64,000 nt of DNA, from contig NZ_CP146069.1 in NCBI RefSeq assembly GCF_037023735.1, forward strand, positions 1,777,501 to 1,841,500, read 5' to 3'. This stretch comes from Roseovarius sp. S88. Lineage in GTDB: Bacteria; Pseudomonadota; Alphaproteobacteria; Rhodobacterales; Rhodobacteraceae. The translations under genes and the position numbers were made by a program. The first letter of the stretch is position 1. Each line of letters starts with the position of its first letter. The notes beneath the pieces are model-generated. The model had not been told where the DNA came from. It made no database searches and worked only from the letters and a program-made list of their open reading frames with translations. Positions 45,585 to 54,601 of the stretch are shown piece by piece.

Positions 45585-46030
45585 CTCTAGACGACATAGA
45601 TCGCCAGATCATCAACACGCTGCAAGGGGGCTTTCCGCTGTCTTCTCGTCCCTATGCAGAGTTTGCGCAAACGCTTGACCTCACCGAAGAAGAATTGATT
45701 GCGCGCCTCAGAGCCATGAAAGACGCCGGCGTGATTACCCGGTTCGGCCCGTTTCTGGACGCCGCAGCAATGGGCGGTGCGTTTTGCCTTTGTGCCATAG
45801 CAGCGCCCGAAGACCAGTTTGAAGCTGTGACCGAGGCGGTGAATACGTTCCCCGAAGTGGCACATAACTACAAACGCACACACCGGCTCAACATGTGGTT
45901 TGTTCTGGCTACCGAAACCGAAGCCGGGATCACAGAGGCAGCCGATGCCATCGAGGCGGCCACGGGCCACACAGTCTTCCGCTTCCCCAAGCTAAAGGAG
46001 TTCTTCGTGGGCTTCCGGGTGGCGGCATGA
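45581..46030 (+). CDS. nirG: Siroheme decarboxylase subunit NirG
   Basis: A 149-residue Lrp/AsnC-like protein of the NirDLGH siroheme decarboxylase. The N-terminal half is DRQIINTLQGGFPLSSRPYAEFAQ, and the active-site-like segment is VAHNYKRTHRLNMWFVLAT. Its ATG overlaps the nirDL TGA. The gene is NirG rather than NirD because NirD is already present in the upstream fusion. Confidence 0.88.
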   Translation: MTLDDIDRQIINTLQGGFPLSSRPYAEFAQTLDLTEEELIARLRAMKDAGVITRFGPFLDAAAMGGAFCLCAIAAPEDQFEAVTEAVNTFPEVAHNYKRTHRLNMWFVLATETEAGITEAADAIEAATGHTVFRFPKLKEFFVGFRVAA

Positions 46031-46515
46031 GCCTGAGTGCCGAAGACCGCCGTTTGATTTCCGCCTGTCAGGGCGGATTGCCCTTCGTGCCTGCGCCCTA
46101 TGCCGCGATTGCCAAAGATCTTGGCGTCGCGGAAGCTGAGGTGATCGATCGCCTTGGAGCCCTCAAGGCGCGCGGCGTGATCCGTCGCATCGGTATTGCG
46201 CCGAACCATTACAAGCTTGGCATGACCGCCAATGGCATGTCCGTCTGGGATGTTGACGACAGCATCGCCGAAGAGATCGGTCCGCTTGTGGGGGCCATGG
46301 AGGAGGTCACGCATTGCTACCTGCGCCCGCGTGCCTTGCCCGACTGGCCCTACAACCTTTTCGCCATGGTGCATGGCAGCAGCCGTGACGAGGTTGAGGA
46401 AAAGCGAGGCCGGATTGCCGAACTGCTCGGCGATGCCTGCCGCGCGTCCGACATCCTCTATTCCACCGAAATCCTGAAGAAAACGGGCCTGCGCCTGAAG
46501 AAAGGAGCCGCCTGA
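46027..46515 (+). CDS. nirH: Siroheme decarboxylase subunit NirH
   Basis: A 162-residue Lrp/AsnC-like subunit pairing with NirG. It begins [25 protein letters not shown] and has the [24 protein letters not shown] segment, typical of the NirH/NirL branch. ATGA overlap with nirG, TGATG overlap with nirJ. Confidence 0.88.
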   Translation: MSLSAEDRRLISACQGGLPFVPAPYAAIAKDLGVAEAEVIDRLGALKARGVIRRIGIAPNHYKLGMTANGMSVWDVDDSIAEEIGPLVGAMEEVTHCYLRPRALPDWPYNLFAMVHGSSRDEVEEKRGRIAELLGDACRASDILYSTEILKKTGLRLKKGAA

Positions 46516-47699
46516 TGTTCCGATTGTCACAATATATGGAGCAACTGATCACACCGACTCCGGTACGCCAGAGGCGCGGCGATGTACGCCCTGTGGTGAT
46601 CTGGAACCTGACGCGGCGATGCAATCTGAAATGCCGCCACTGCTACACGACGTCTGCGGACGTACCATTTCCCGGTGAACTGAGCACAGAGAAAGTCATC
46701 GAGGTTCTCGATGATCTGGCCGGATTCAAACTTCCCGCACTGATCCTGTCCGGCGGTGAGCCTCTGTCGCGTCCCGATTTCTTTGAGATTGCGGCCTATG
46801 CACGCAAGCGGTTCCGGTATCTGGCACTTTCAACCAACGGCACCAAGATTGAAGGCGAGGTGGCAGAGAAGGTTGCCGAAATCGGTTTCAACTATGTGGG
46901 TATTTCCATTGATGGCGTGGGCAAAACCAATGATTGGTTCCGCGGCAAAGAGGGGGCCTTTGAAGATGCGCTTACAGGTGTCCGGAATTGCAAAGAGCTT
47001 GGTATCAAGGTTGGCCTCCGGTTTACGCCCACGGATGAAAACGCCGAACAACTCTCTGAAATTCTTGATCTTTGTGAGGCGGAGGGCATCGACAAATTCT
47101 ACATGTCCCATCTCGTCTATGCCGGCCGGGGTAACAAAAACCGCGGCGAGGATGCTGGGCATATCCGGGCACGTACAGCTGTAAACCTCTTGATTGACCG
47201 TGCCTGGCGCGCGCTCAAGGAGGGACGGCATTTTGAGGTTGTGACCGGCAACAACGATGCTGACGCGGTGCTGTTCCTCAATTGGGTGCGCGACAATTTC
47301 GCCGAAGAGCAGGCCGCGCATGTCGAAAAGCACTTGATCGCCTGGGGCGGCAATTCCTCGGGCGTTGGCGTGGCCAATATCGATCCCACAGGCAAGGTGC
47401 ACCCCGATACCTATTGGTCGGATTACACGATCGGCAATGTCAAACAGACGCCGTTCACGGAACTCTGGACCGGCAATGATGAAATGTTGGCGCTTCTGCG
47501 CACGCGGCCGCGGCCCTTGGAAGGGCGCTGTGGCGCTTGTGCGCACAAGGATGTCTGCGGCGGCAACACCCGCATTCGCGCCTTGCAGTTGACCGGCAAC
47601 CCCTGGGCTGAGGATCCGGCCTGTTATCTCAACGACGCCGAGATTGGTGTTGATACGGACATGCCGCGGCTGGAAGTGACCACATTCAAAGGGAAAAAC
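46515..47699 (+). CDS. nirJ: Radical SAM protein NirJ; frame continues into nirN
   Basis: A cytoplasmic radical SAM enzyme that removes two propionate side chains of didecarboxysiroheme during heme d1 synthesis. The CNLKCRHC cluster motif lies at residues 36-43, the SAM-binding [13 protein letters not shown] near residue 80, and the C-terminal auxiliary cluster cysteines in [15 protein letters not shown]. The expected length of ~390 residues is reached at TTFKGKN, but no stop occurs: the frame runs straight through the nirN start and signal peptide to 49235, giving a 906-codon ORF. One base fewer in AAAGGGAAAAAC would give ...KGKT and a TGA overlapping the nirN ATG, as at other junctions of this operon. 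Confidence 0.9.
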
Positions 47700-49235
47700 A
47701 TGATCCGCAGCATCGTTTTTTCTAGCGTTTTCTGCGCATTGGGCAGTGTTGTTGCAGCAGCAGAGCCCGAGGTGCTTTTTGCAACCCACTGCGCGGTGTG
47801 TCACGGCGATGACCGGTTGGGTGGGCTTGGTCCGGCGCTTATCCCCGAAAGCCTGCGCCGGTTGAAGGGCGATAAGCTTGAGGCGGTGATCACTCATGGC
47901 CGGGATGCCACGCAGATGCCCGCCTTTGGGGATCAGCTCTCGACCGAAGATATAGCAACACTGGCCGCGTTTCTGCATGAACCACTGCCGGAAATCCCGG
48001 TCTGGGACGCGGCGAAGATCGAAAGCACGCTTATTGTAAATGAGGATTACACAGCGCCAACCGGGCCAGAACATAAAGCCGATCCGCTGAACCTGTTTGT
48101 CGTTGTGGAAACCGGCGATCACCACATCAGCGTGCTGGACGGCGATACGATGGAGGTGTTGAACCGCCTGCCCACGCCTCTGGCGGTGCATGGCGGCCCG
48201 AAATTCAGCCCTGATGGCCGATATGTCTTTGTGATGTCCCGCGATGGCTGGGTGCAGAAGGTGGATCTTTGGAACATGTCCGAGGTCGCGCGTGTCCGTG
48301 CTGGCGTCAATAGCCGCAACATCGCGATGAGCGGCGATGGCAAATGGCTGGCTGTTGCGAATTACTTGCCGATGACACTGACCATCCTGTCGACCGAAGA
48401 TCTGAGTGTCGCCGAGGTCAAAGACATTGTCGGCAAGAACGGCGAGGCCAGCCGTGTCTCAGCCGTGTATCAGGCGCCACCGCGCGAAAGCTTCGTTCTG
48501 GCCCTCAAGGATGTGCCGGAAATCTGGGAGGTTTTCTATGGCGAAGACCCGCCATTCTATGGCTTTGTGCATGACTTCCGTGACGAAGGACCGTTGGGTT
48601 ATGACGAGCCGTTCCCGGTTCGACAAATCACGCTGCCGGATGTGCTCGATGATTTCTTTTTCAGCCAGGATTACGAATACGTCATGGGTGCATCGCGGGA
48701 CGGGCAGGGCGGTCAGGTGGTTGATCTGGTGATTGGTCACAAGATTGCCGATCTCGATCTGCCCGGTATGCCGCATCTGGGCTCTGGCATCACGTGGGAG
48801 CGGGATGGCACCACAGTCATGGCCACACCGCATCTGCGCGACGGGGTGTTGTCGGTCATAGACATGGAAAACTGGGAAACGGTGGATCAGATCACCACCG
48901 AAGGCCCCGGTTTCTTTCTCAGAAGCCATGAGAATTCAAATTACCTATGGGCGGATGTGTTCTTTGGCCCCAACCGTGACGTGATGCATGTGATCGACAA
49001 GCAAAGCCTTGAGATCGTCAAAACCTTGCGCCCCGCGCCGGGCAAAACAGCGGCGCATGTGGAGTTCGACAGATATGGCAAATACGCGCTGGTCAGCCTG
49101 TGGGACCAGGACGGCGCGGTGATTGTCTATGACGCTGCAACGCTGGAGGAAATCAAGCGGCTGCCAATGGTGAAACCATCAGGAAAATACAATGTATTCA
49201 ACAAGATTACCTTTTCTGCCGGGACAAGCCACTGA
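47700..49235 (+). CDS. nirN: NirN, cytochrome cd1-like dihydro-heme d1 dehydrogenase
   Basis: A 511-residue periplasmic NirS paralogue that introduces the last double bond of heme d1. The internal start ([24 protein letters not shown]) is a clear signal peptide, and AAAGGGA sits 5 nt before the ATG, so independent initiation is likely even though the frame is continuous with nirJ. The heme c site is CAVCH near residue 35. The propeller has [22 protein letters not shown] and [15 protein letters not shown]. It lacks part of the NirS active-site pattern: GMPHLGSG is present, but NirS-like HPGPGAN is absent. Its last 44 bases overlap the chelatase gene. Confidence 0.9.
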   Translation: MIRSIVFSSVFCALGSVVAAAEPEVLFATHCAVCHGDDRLGGLGPALIPESLRRLKGDKLEAVITHGRDATQMPAFGDQLSTEDIATLAAFLHEPLPEIPVWDAAKIESTLIVNEDYTAPTGPEHKADPLNLFVVVETGDHHISVLDGDTMEVLNRLPTPLAVHGGPKFSPDGRYVFVMSRDGWVQKVDLWNMSEVARVRAGVNSRNIAMSGDGKWLAVANYLPMTLTILSTEDLSVAEVKDIVGKNGEASRVSAVYQAPPRESFVLALKDVPEIWEVFYGEDPPFYGFVHDFRDEGPLGYDEPFPVRQITLPDVLDDFFFSQDYEYVMGASRDGQGGQVVDLVIGHKIADLDLPGMPHLGSGITWERDGTTVMATPHLRDGVLSVIDMENWETVDQITTEGPGFFLRSHENSNYLWADVFFGPNRDVMHVIDKQSLEIVKTLRPAPGKTAAHVEFDRYGKYALVSLWDQDGAVIVYDAATLEEIKRLPMVKPSGKYNVFNKITFSAGTSH

Positions 49236-49926
49236 GCTTTTGGTCGTCTCGCATGGGTCGCCCTCGGACCCTGAACCGCAAGAGCGCTTTGTGCGCCGCC
49301 TTGCCACGCGCGTGGGCGCGCGGACGGGGGCGGATGTACGCGGTACGACGCTGGCCAAACCCGGCGCGCTCGAGGCTGCCGTTTCGGGGTTTCGCGCTCC
49401 GATGGTCTTTCCGCAGTTCATGACCGATGGCTGGTTTGTCTCAACGAATTTGCAAAACCGGCTGGCCAAGGCGGGGCTGACGGCCTGGACGACGCTGACA
49501 CCTTTGGGGTTGAACGCGAACCTGCCGGATCTGGCGTTGCGCCGGGTGCGAGCCGAAATCTCTACGCTCGGAGTGCCCGAGCAGGACACCACACTTGTGG
49601 TGGCGGCTCACGGCTCTCCGTCTGATCCGCGTCCGGCAAGGGCCACAGAGGCCTTTGTTTCGGCTTTGAAAGCAGACGGCGCCTTTCACAACGTGCGCGT
49701 TGGCTATGTCGATGAAAACCCCTCATTGGAAGAGGCCGCGTCCGTCGATGGCCCGGCGATCGTCTTGCCGTTTTTCGCAGCACGGGCTGGGCATATTCTG
49801 GAGGACCTGCCAGAAGCGCTGGACGCGGCGGGTTTCACCGGTCCCGTTCTGCCGCCCATCGGAGCGTGGGACGAAATCCCATTCCTCATTGCCGCGCTTT
49901 TGCAACGTCAAAGGGCCGCTGTATGA
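49192..49926 (+). CDS. Two-domain sirohydrochlorin chelatase (CbiX/SirB-like) in the nir operon
   Basis: A 244-residue cytoplasmic protein with two tandem CbiX-type repeats: [18 protein letters not shown] near residue 16 and [22 protein letters not shown] near residue 128. The HGS histidines are the metal-site residues of class II chelatases. In context it would insert Fe2+ into sirohydrochlorin to make the siroheme that NirDLGH needs, a step otherwise shared with assimilatory metabolism. The start has AGGAAAA upstream and lies inside the nirN 3' end. The metal could be Co2+ instead, but no cobalamin gene is nearby. Confidence 0.82.
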   Translation: MYSTRLPFLPGQATELLVVSHGSPSDPEPQERFVRRLATRVGARTGADVRGTTLAKPGALEAAVSGFRAPMVFPQFMTDGWFVSTNLQNRLAKAGLTAWTTLTPLGLNANLPDLALRRVRAEISTLGVPEQDTTLVVAAHGSPSDPRPARATEAFVSALKADGAFHNVRVGYVDENPSLEEAASVDGPAIVLPFFAARAGHILEDLPEALDAAGFTGPVLPPIGAWDEIPFLIAALLQRQRAAV

Positions 49927-50150
49927 GTGACGCCCGTTGGCCCATCTGGAAGCTGAGCATTCTGCTTTATCCCTTTGCCGCTGGGGCCGTCGCGATCAAT
50001 CTATTTTTGCTCTTCCTGATGCTGCAAGCCATTGGTGTGACAGCAATTTCACCGGAAACCTCGGTTGTGGGCGGCATCATCCTTGGCGTGCCTGCGGCTT
50101 GGGCTTCGGGCAAATGGGCGCGGCATTTGATGGATGAAGCGGACTCTTGA
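49923..50150 (+). CDS. Small two-helix membrane protein, unknown
   Basis: A 75-residue protein with two hydrophobic helices (LSILLYPFAAGAVAINLFLLFLMLQ and SVVGGIILGVPAAWASGKW) and a charged C-terminus (ARHLMDEADS). It is coupled to the chelatase gene by ATGA and ends inside the hemA NnrR box, so it is the last gene of the nir operon. No function is recognised; its place suggests a link to heme d1 precursor handling or membrane association of the pathway. Confidence 0.7.
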   Translation: MSDARWPIWKLSILLYPFAAGAVAINLFLLFLMLQAIGVTAISPETSVVGGIILGVPAAWASGKWARHLMDEADS

Positions 50151-50160
50151 CCTTGGTTAA
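50147..50160. promoter_or_regulatory. NnrR/FNR-type box of hemA
   Basis: TTGACCTTGGTTAA, overlapping the end of the preceding membrane-protein gene. With the centre at -41.5 transcription would start near 50195, 25 nt before hemA. Confidence 0.8.
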
Positions 50161-50219
50161 GGTTTTTGGCGCGCGCAGGTGATTTCCTCGTTTAGAACCC
50201 GACAGCCAGGAGAGCCATC

Positions 50220-51434
50220 ATGGATTACGACCGTTTCTTTACCACCGCGTTGGATGATCTTCGGGCTTCTGGAAACTACCGTGTATTTGCCGAATTGGAA
50301 CGCCCGGTTGAGGACGCCCCTCAAGCCATTCAGCATGTGGAGGGACAGACCCGGCCAGTGACGGTGTGGTGTTCCAACGATTACCTCGGGATGGGCAAAA
50401 GCCCCCTTGTGCGCGAGACCATCGCCAAGACGGTGATGGAGGATGGCGCCGGCGCCGGGGGCACGCGTAACATCTCGGGCACGGCGCATCTGCATGTTGA
50501 GCTAGAAAAAACACTCGCGGAGCTGCATGGCAAGGAAGCCGCGCTTTTGTTCACATCCGGGTATGTGTCCAACTGGGCCAGTCTTTCAACGCTAGGATCA
50601 AAACTGCCCGATTGCACGATCCTGTCGGATGCCAAGAACCATGCCTCGATGATCGAAGGCATCCGCCATTCCAAGGCGCGCAAGGTGATATGGGAGCATA
50701 ACGATCCCGAAGATCTCGATCGCAAGCTCGCGGCCCTTCCCAAGGAGAGCGCCAAGATCGTGGCGTTTGAAAGCGTCTACTCCATGGATGGTGACATCTC
50801 TCCAATGGCTGAAATTCTGGATGTTGCCGAGGCGCATGGGGCGATGACTTACCTCGATGAAGTCCATGCTGTTGGGCTTTATGGCCCACGCGGTGGTGGC
50901 ATCGCGGATCGCGAAGGTCTGGCGCATCGGGTCACGGTGATAGAAGGCACGTTAGCGAAGGCCTACGGTGTTTTGGGCGGCTACGTGGCGGCCTCGGCAG
51001 CGCTCTGCGATTTTATTCGGAGTTTCGCCAGCGGGTTCATTTTCACGACCGCACTTCCACCTGCCTTGGCGGCTGGCGCGAATGCCAGTGTGCGGCACCT
51101 GATGCAATCAGACATGGAGCGGATGCGCCAGCGCCGCAATGTGGCCCGTCTGCGTGCCCGTCTGGATCAGCAACGCATTCCGCATATGCAAAACCCAAGC
51201 CATATCGTACCCGTAGTCGTGGGCGATCCGTTCAAGGCCAAGTTCCTGAGCGATACGCTGCTGGAGCAGTACCAGATCTACGTGCAGCCAATCAATTATC
51301 CCACAGTGGCCAAAGGCACCGAGCGGCTACGGATTACCCCATCGCCACTGCACACCGAGGCCGACATTGACCATTTGGCAAATGCGCTCTCAGAGCTGTG
51401 GTCGCAATGTGCGCTCAGCCGCGCAGTGGCTTAA
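50220..51434 (+). CDS. hemA: 5-aminolevulinate synthase
   Basis: A PLP enzyme condensing glycine and succinyl-CoA to 5-aminolevulinate, the first step of tetrapyrrole synthesis in alphaproteobacteria. The 404-residue length is typical. Motifs are [10 protein letters not shown] near residue 50, [23 protein letters not shown] near residue 215, and the PLP lysine in [13 protein letters not shown] near residue 245. Placement under its own NnrR-type box inside the denitrification cluster suggests a second, anaerobically induced isoenzyme beside a housekeeping hemA elsewhere; that is inference. It is convergent with nosX, 8 bp apart. Confidence 0.95.
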   Translation: MDYDRFFTTALDDLRASGNYRVFAELERPVEDAPQAIQHVEGQTRPVTVWCSNDYLGMGKSPLVRETIAKTVMEDGAGAGGTRNISGTAHLHVELEKTLAELHGKEAALLFTSGYVSNWASLSTLGSKLPDCTILSDAKNHASMIEGIRHSKARKVIWEHNDPEDLDRKLAALPKESAKIVAFESVYSMDGDISPMAEILDVAEAHGAMTYLDEVHAVGLYGPRGGGIADREGLAHRVTVIEGTLAKAYGVLGGYVAASAALCDFIRSFASGFIFTTALPPALAAGANASVRHLMQSDMERMRQRRNVARLRARLDQQRIPHMQNPSHIVPVVVGDPFKAKFLSDTLLEQYQIYVQPINYPTVAKGTERLRITPSPLHTEADIDHLANALSELWSQCALSRAVA

Positions 51435-51442
51435 GACGCACT

Positions 51443-52363
51443 TCAGGCGCGGTAGACAATTTCGCAATCTGGGAAGGTCGCCATAAAGGCGGCATGCTCT
51501 ACTGGTAGCAGAACCGAGAGCGCAGTGGACAGCCCATCGGCCAATGCTGCGGCTGGTGCCGTTACGGAAACAACCTCAAGTGCTTTCGGGTTTGTCCCGG
51601 TTTTGGGGTCAAAAATATGTCCTGACGCGCCGAATTGCGTCCCAAATGGCGCTGACGTCGCCAAAGCTCGGGCGCTGAATGTGACTCGGGTTGCAATCTC
51701 ACCTGACGGCGCCTGAATCCCGGCGCGCCATGGCTGACCATCAGCGGCGTAACCCTGCGCGCGCAACTCGCCCATATCCACCAGTGCATTGGTCAGGTCA
51801 TGCGATCTTAAAAGATCCACGATCCGGTCTGTGATATACCCTTGGGCAATTCCGTTGAGAGTCAGAGCCGCACCGTCACGGCGAAGGTTAACTTGGCTGG
51901 TGTCAAATTCGATGCCGTCCCAGCCTACCTTGGACCGCGCAACATCCAAGTCTTCCAATGATGGGTCGCGCCCCTCATTCGTGGCTTGTGCGATCACCTC
52001 AAAGATGGGCTGCACGGTTGGGTCAAAAGCTCCATGGCTGGTCTTGTGTAGGTGGTCTGACAGGGCCAAGACGGCCAGTAAATCCGCAGGAGGGGTCCTG
52101 TGAAAACCGTCGCGATTGAGCCGGGACAACGCTGACTCAGAGCGATAGAGGCTAAAGATGCCTTCCAGTCGTTGTAGCTCGGCCTCCACGGCGGCGAAGA
52201 TCATCTGCGCCTTATCTTCCGTTATACCTACCAACCGCAACGAGGCTGGGGCGCCAAGCGCGATGCCGCGCCAGGTCGCCTGGGTTTCGGCATGTGCGGG
52301 CAGAGCAGCACAGCCACATGCGGCGGCTGTGATGGTCAGGAACCGGCGGCGGGAGAAGCTCAT
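51443..52363 (-). CDS. nosX: NosX, FAD:protein FMN transferase (ApbE family)
   Basis: A 306-residue periplasmic flavin transferase that attaches FMN to NosR, which is needed for sustained N2O reduction. It begins with a twin-arginine signal (SRRRFLTITAAACGCAALPAHA). ApbE-family segments are LSRLNRDGFH near residue 80, LNGIAQGYITDRIVDLL near residue 170, and the metal-site SVTAPAAALADGLSTALSVL. Its ATG overlaps the nosL stop. It is the last gene of nosRZDFYLX. Confidence 0.93.
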   Translation of the reverse strand: MSFSRRRFLTITAAACGCAALPAHAETQATWRGIALGAPASLRLVGITEDKAQMIFAAVEAELQRLEGIFSLYRSESALSRLNRDGFHRTPPADLLAVLALSDHLHKTSHGAFDPTVQPIFEVIAQATNEGRDPSLEDLDVARSKVGWDGIEFDTSQVNLRRDGAALTLNGIAQGYITDRIVDLLRSHDLTNALVDMGELRAQGYAADGQPWRAGIQAPSGEIATRVTFSARALATSAPFGTQFGASGHIFDPKTGTNPKALEVVSVTAPAAALADGLSTALSVLLPVEHAAFMATFPDCEIVYRA

Positions 52364-52884
52364 GACGTCGGCTCCGTCAATGGGATATCGGGATCAACCG
52401 GGCCAATGACAACGTCGTCGGGGATCTCTTCCAGCGACACGATGCGCCCACCATACCGCGTGACAAAGGCTTCCGCCTTAGTTTGATCTGCAAAAGGCAC
52501 CACTTCTGGCGCGCCCATGCCACCGCGAATGCCGCCTTCGATCACGAATACGGCTGTGTCCGCAACGGTCCAATTGTCGATGCCGGGTGTGCTCCAATCC
52601 AAAGCGGATCCCATATCGCTGACATAGGTCACGACCACGCGGTGATCGCGCTCGGGGCTCTTGAGAAAGGCCATCGCATCACGCACCTGCGCAAAAAAGA
52701 GCGGCGCTGGCATGCCTTCAAGATGGATCTGAGCCTTGGGCCCACCATGTTCCAGCACGCTCATCTGACAGTAGTAGCTGACCGCTTCGACGGTCATATT
52801 CACGGGCAGGGGGATTTCGGCGATCTCTTCCTTGCAGGCCCCAAGACAGGCCAGAGCAGCAAGAGTGAGGACAGTCCGTTTCAT
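52360..52884 (-). CDS. nosL: NosL, copper chaperone lipoprotein
   Basis: A 174-residue outer- or inner-membrane lipoprotein that carries Cu(I) for NosZ assembly. The lipobox is LGAC near residue 17. The family's metal-binding segment CQMSVLEHGGPKAQIH is near residue 39. It is joined by ATGA overlaps to nosY upstream and nosX downstream. Confidence 0.92.
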   Translation of the reverse strand: MKRTVLTLAALACLGACKEEIAEIPLPVNMTVEAVSYYCQMSVLEHGGPKAQIHLEGMPAPLFFAQVRDAMAFLKSPERDHRVVVTYVSDMGSALDWSTPGIDNWTVADTAVFVIEGGIRGGMGAPEVVPFADQTKAEAFVTRYGGRIVSLEEIPDDVVIGPVDPDIPLTEPTS

Positions 52885-53711
52885 GGTTCCAACCTCCGAA
52901 AGGCAAAACGTGCAGCGAAAAAGGCCATCACCGGCCAGAGGATAAGCGACAGCGGCGCGGCCCATTTGGGCAAGCTATCGGCGACGCCTGACATTCCGGC
53001 GGCCATGGCAACACCTTCGGCGCCGGCGATATTCCAAAGCCGGAACGCGTCAGCTGGGTTCGCCGTCATTACCCAGGGAAAAATATGCCGCGTGAACATG
53101 CCATCGCCATCGATCACCACACTGGCCAGAAGTGCCAGATCATAGAGAACCACAAAGACAAGCCAAAGTGCTGCGGCCATCCCGGCGGCCGCGGCAGAAC
53201 TGCTGGCCAGCGAAGACACAAGGTACCCCAGAGCAATAAAGACCGCACCCAGTATCACGGATGTTGCCATCAAGCGTATAAGCGCCATCAGGCTTTCTGC
53301 GCTGACACCACCCGCAAGAGCGGCGGCAACTCCGGCAACGCCGAAACCGACGACACAGGCAATTGTGAGTGCAGTCAGATGCGCCAGAGCTTTGCCTGCC
53401 AGGATTTCCGCCCGGCTGGCCGGATAAGAGAGCAAAAGGCCTAACGACCCACGATCCGCCTCTCCAACGACGGCGTCGAAGGACATCAAAAGCGCCAGAA
53501 GCGGGATCAGGTAGACGGCAAGGGTCGTCATCGACGTGACTGACACGGTCAACATGTCCACACCCAAAGTGCCGGTTGGTGCGCTTCCGGCAAAGGTCAG
53601 GGCGAGGGCAAAGGCCACCATGATCAGCGTGGCCATTACCAGCCATCGATTGCGCCGCAGGATCAGGCTCTCGGCGCGGGTGATGGCGGTTATACAGGCG
53701 AGGGTGCTCAT
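52881..53711 (-). CDS. nosY: NosY, ABC-transporter permease of copper-site assembly
   Basis: A 276-residue permease with six hydrophobic segments that pairs with the NosF ATPase to deliver a sulfur species needed for the CuZ cluster. Characteristic parts are GEADRGSLGLLLSYPASRAEILAGK near residue 85 and ALWLVFVVLYDLALL. ATGA overlaps with nosF and nosL. Confidence 0.92.
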   Translation of the reverse strand: MSTLACITAITRAESLILRRNRWLVMATLIMVAFALALTFAGSAPTGTLGVDMLTVSVTSMTTLAVYLIPLLALLMSFDAVVGEADRGSLGLLLSYPASRAEILAGKALAHLTALTIACVVGFGVAGVAAALAGGVSAESLMALIRLMATSVILGAVFIALGYLVSSLASSSAAAAGMAAALWLVFVVLYDLALLASVVIDGDGMFTRHIFPWVMTANPADAFRLWNIAGAEGVAMAAGMSGVADSLPKWAAPLSLILWPVMAFFAARFAFRRLEP

Positions 53712-54601
53712 GACAGTCTCCCGGAGTAATAGCGATAGAGTTCTTCAAGTCCGGGTGGCGTGATATCGATATCCGCCACACCTGCGCCGCCATCAAAAAG
53801 CGCTTGCAGCGTGCCCATCTTCTGATCCGGGCCACAGTGGATTTCCACCGATGTGCCATTGATCCGCGCGCCACCGGTTTGTGCGGCAATCCTGTCAGCG
53901 ACCAGCGTTTCACTGGCGCGCACGCGCACGGTCGTGTGCAATCCAGCTGCGGCGGCAAGATTGGCAAGGGTGTCATCAGCCACAAGCTCTCCCCTGCGCA
54001 GAATGGCGATGCGGTCGGTGCGCGCCTCAACCTCTGTTAACGCGTGGCTTGCGATCAGAACGGCGGTGCCTTGTGCGGCCAGCTCGTCAATGATGGCGTA
54101 AAGGTCATAGCGTGAGACCGGGTCCAGCCCACTGGTCGGTTCATCGAGCAAAGCCAGTCGCGGCTGACCGATTAAAACTTGAGCTAATCCAAGACGTTGG
54201 CGCATACCCTTCGAGTAGGTTTTAATCCGCGCGTCCGCTGCGTCACTCAAACCAACACGGTCCAGCAACGCGTCACTGTCCAGGTTTTTGTGACCGGACA
54301 AAGCGCCAAACATATTGAGGATCTCACGTCCGGTCAGCGCGTTCGGAAACGCCACCGCCTCGGGCAGATAGGCCACATCAACACGCGCCTGCGTACTGCC
54401 CGGCGCATGGCCGCAAATCTCGATTGCGCCATCAGACAGGGCCGTAAGACCCAGAATGGTCTTGATCAGTGTGGATTTACCCGCGCCGTTGTGACCCAAA
54501 AGGGCGATGCGTGCGCCTTCCTCCACGTCCAGAGATACAGCAGACAAAACAGGGGTCTTGCCCCTGAACTTGGTGACGTCGCGGCAGGATAAAATCGTCA
54601 T
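53708..54601 (-). CDS. nosF: NosF, ABC-transporter ATPase
   Basis: A 297-residue ATPase of the NosDFY complex. Walker A is GHNGAGKST near residue 37, signature YSKGMRQRLGLAQ near residue 130, Walker B LALLDEPTSGLDP. The start is the ATG at 54601 (MTILSCRDVTKF). As read, the upstream nosD frame continues 125 bases into this gene, which is unusual for this compact operon. Confidence 0.94.
   Translation of the reverse strand: MTILSCRDVTKFRGKTPVLSAVSLDVEEGARIALLGHNGAGKSTLIKTILGLTALSDGAIEICGHAPGSTQARVDVAYLPEAVAFPNALTGREILNMFGALSGHKNLDSDALLDRVGLSDAADARIKTYSKGMRQRLGLAQVLIGQPRLALLDEPTSGLDPVSRYDLYAIIDELAAQGTAVLIASHALTEVEARTDRIAILRRGELVADDTLANLAAAAGLHTTVRVRASETLVADRIAAQTGGARINGTSVEIHCGPDQKMGTLQALFDGGAGVADIDITPPGLEELYRYYSGRLS

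Noticed and set aside
46830..48191. Open frame of 453 codons on the minus strand opposite nirJ/nirN
   Set aside because: It runs across two well-identified genes and shows no family motif.
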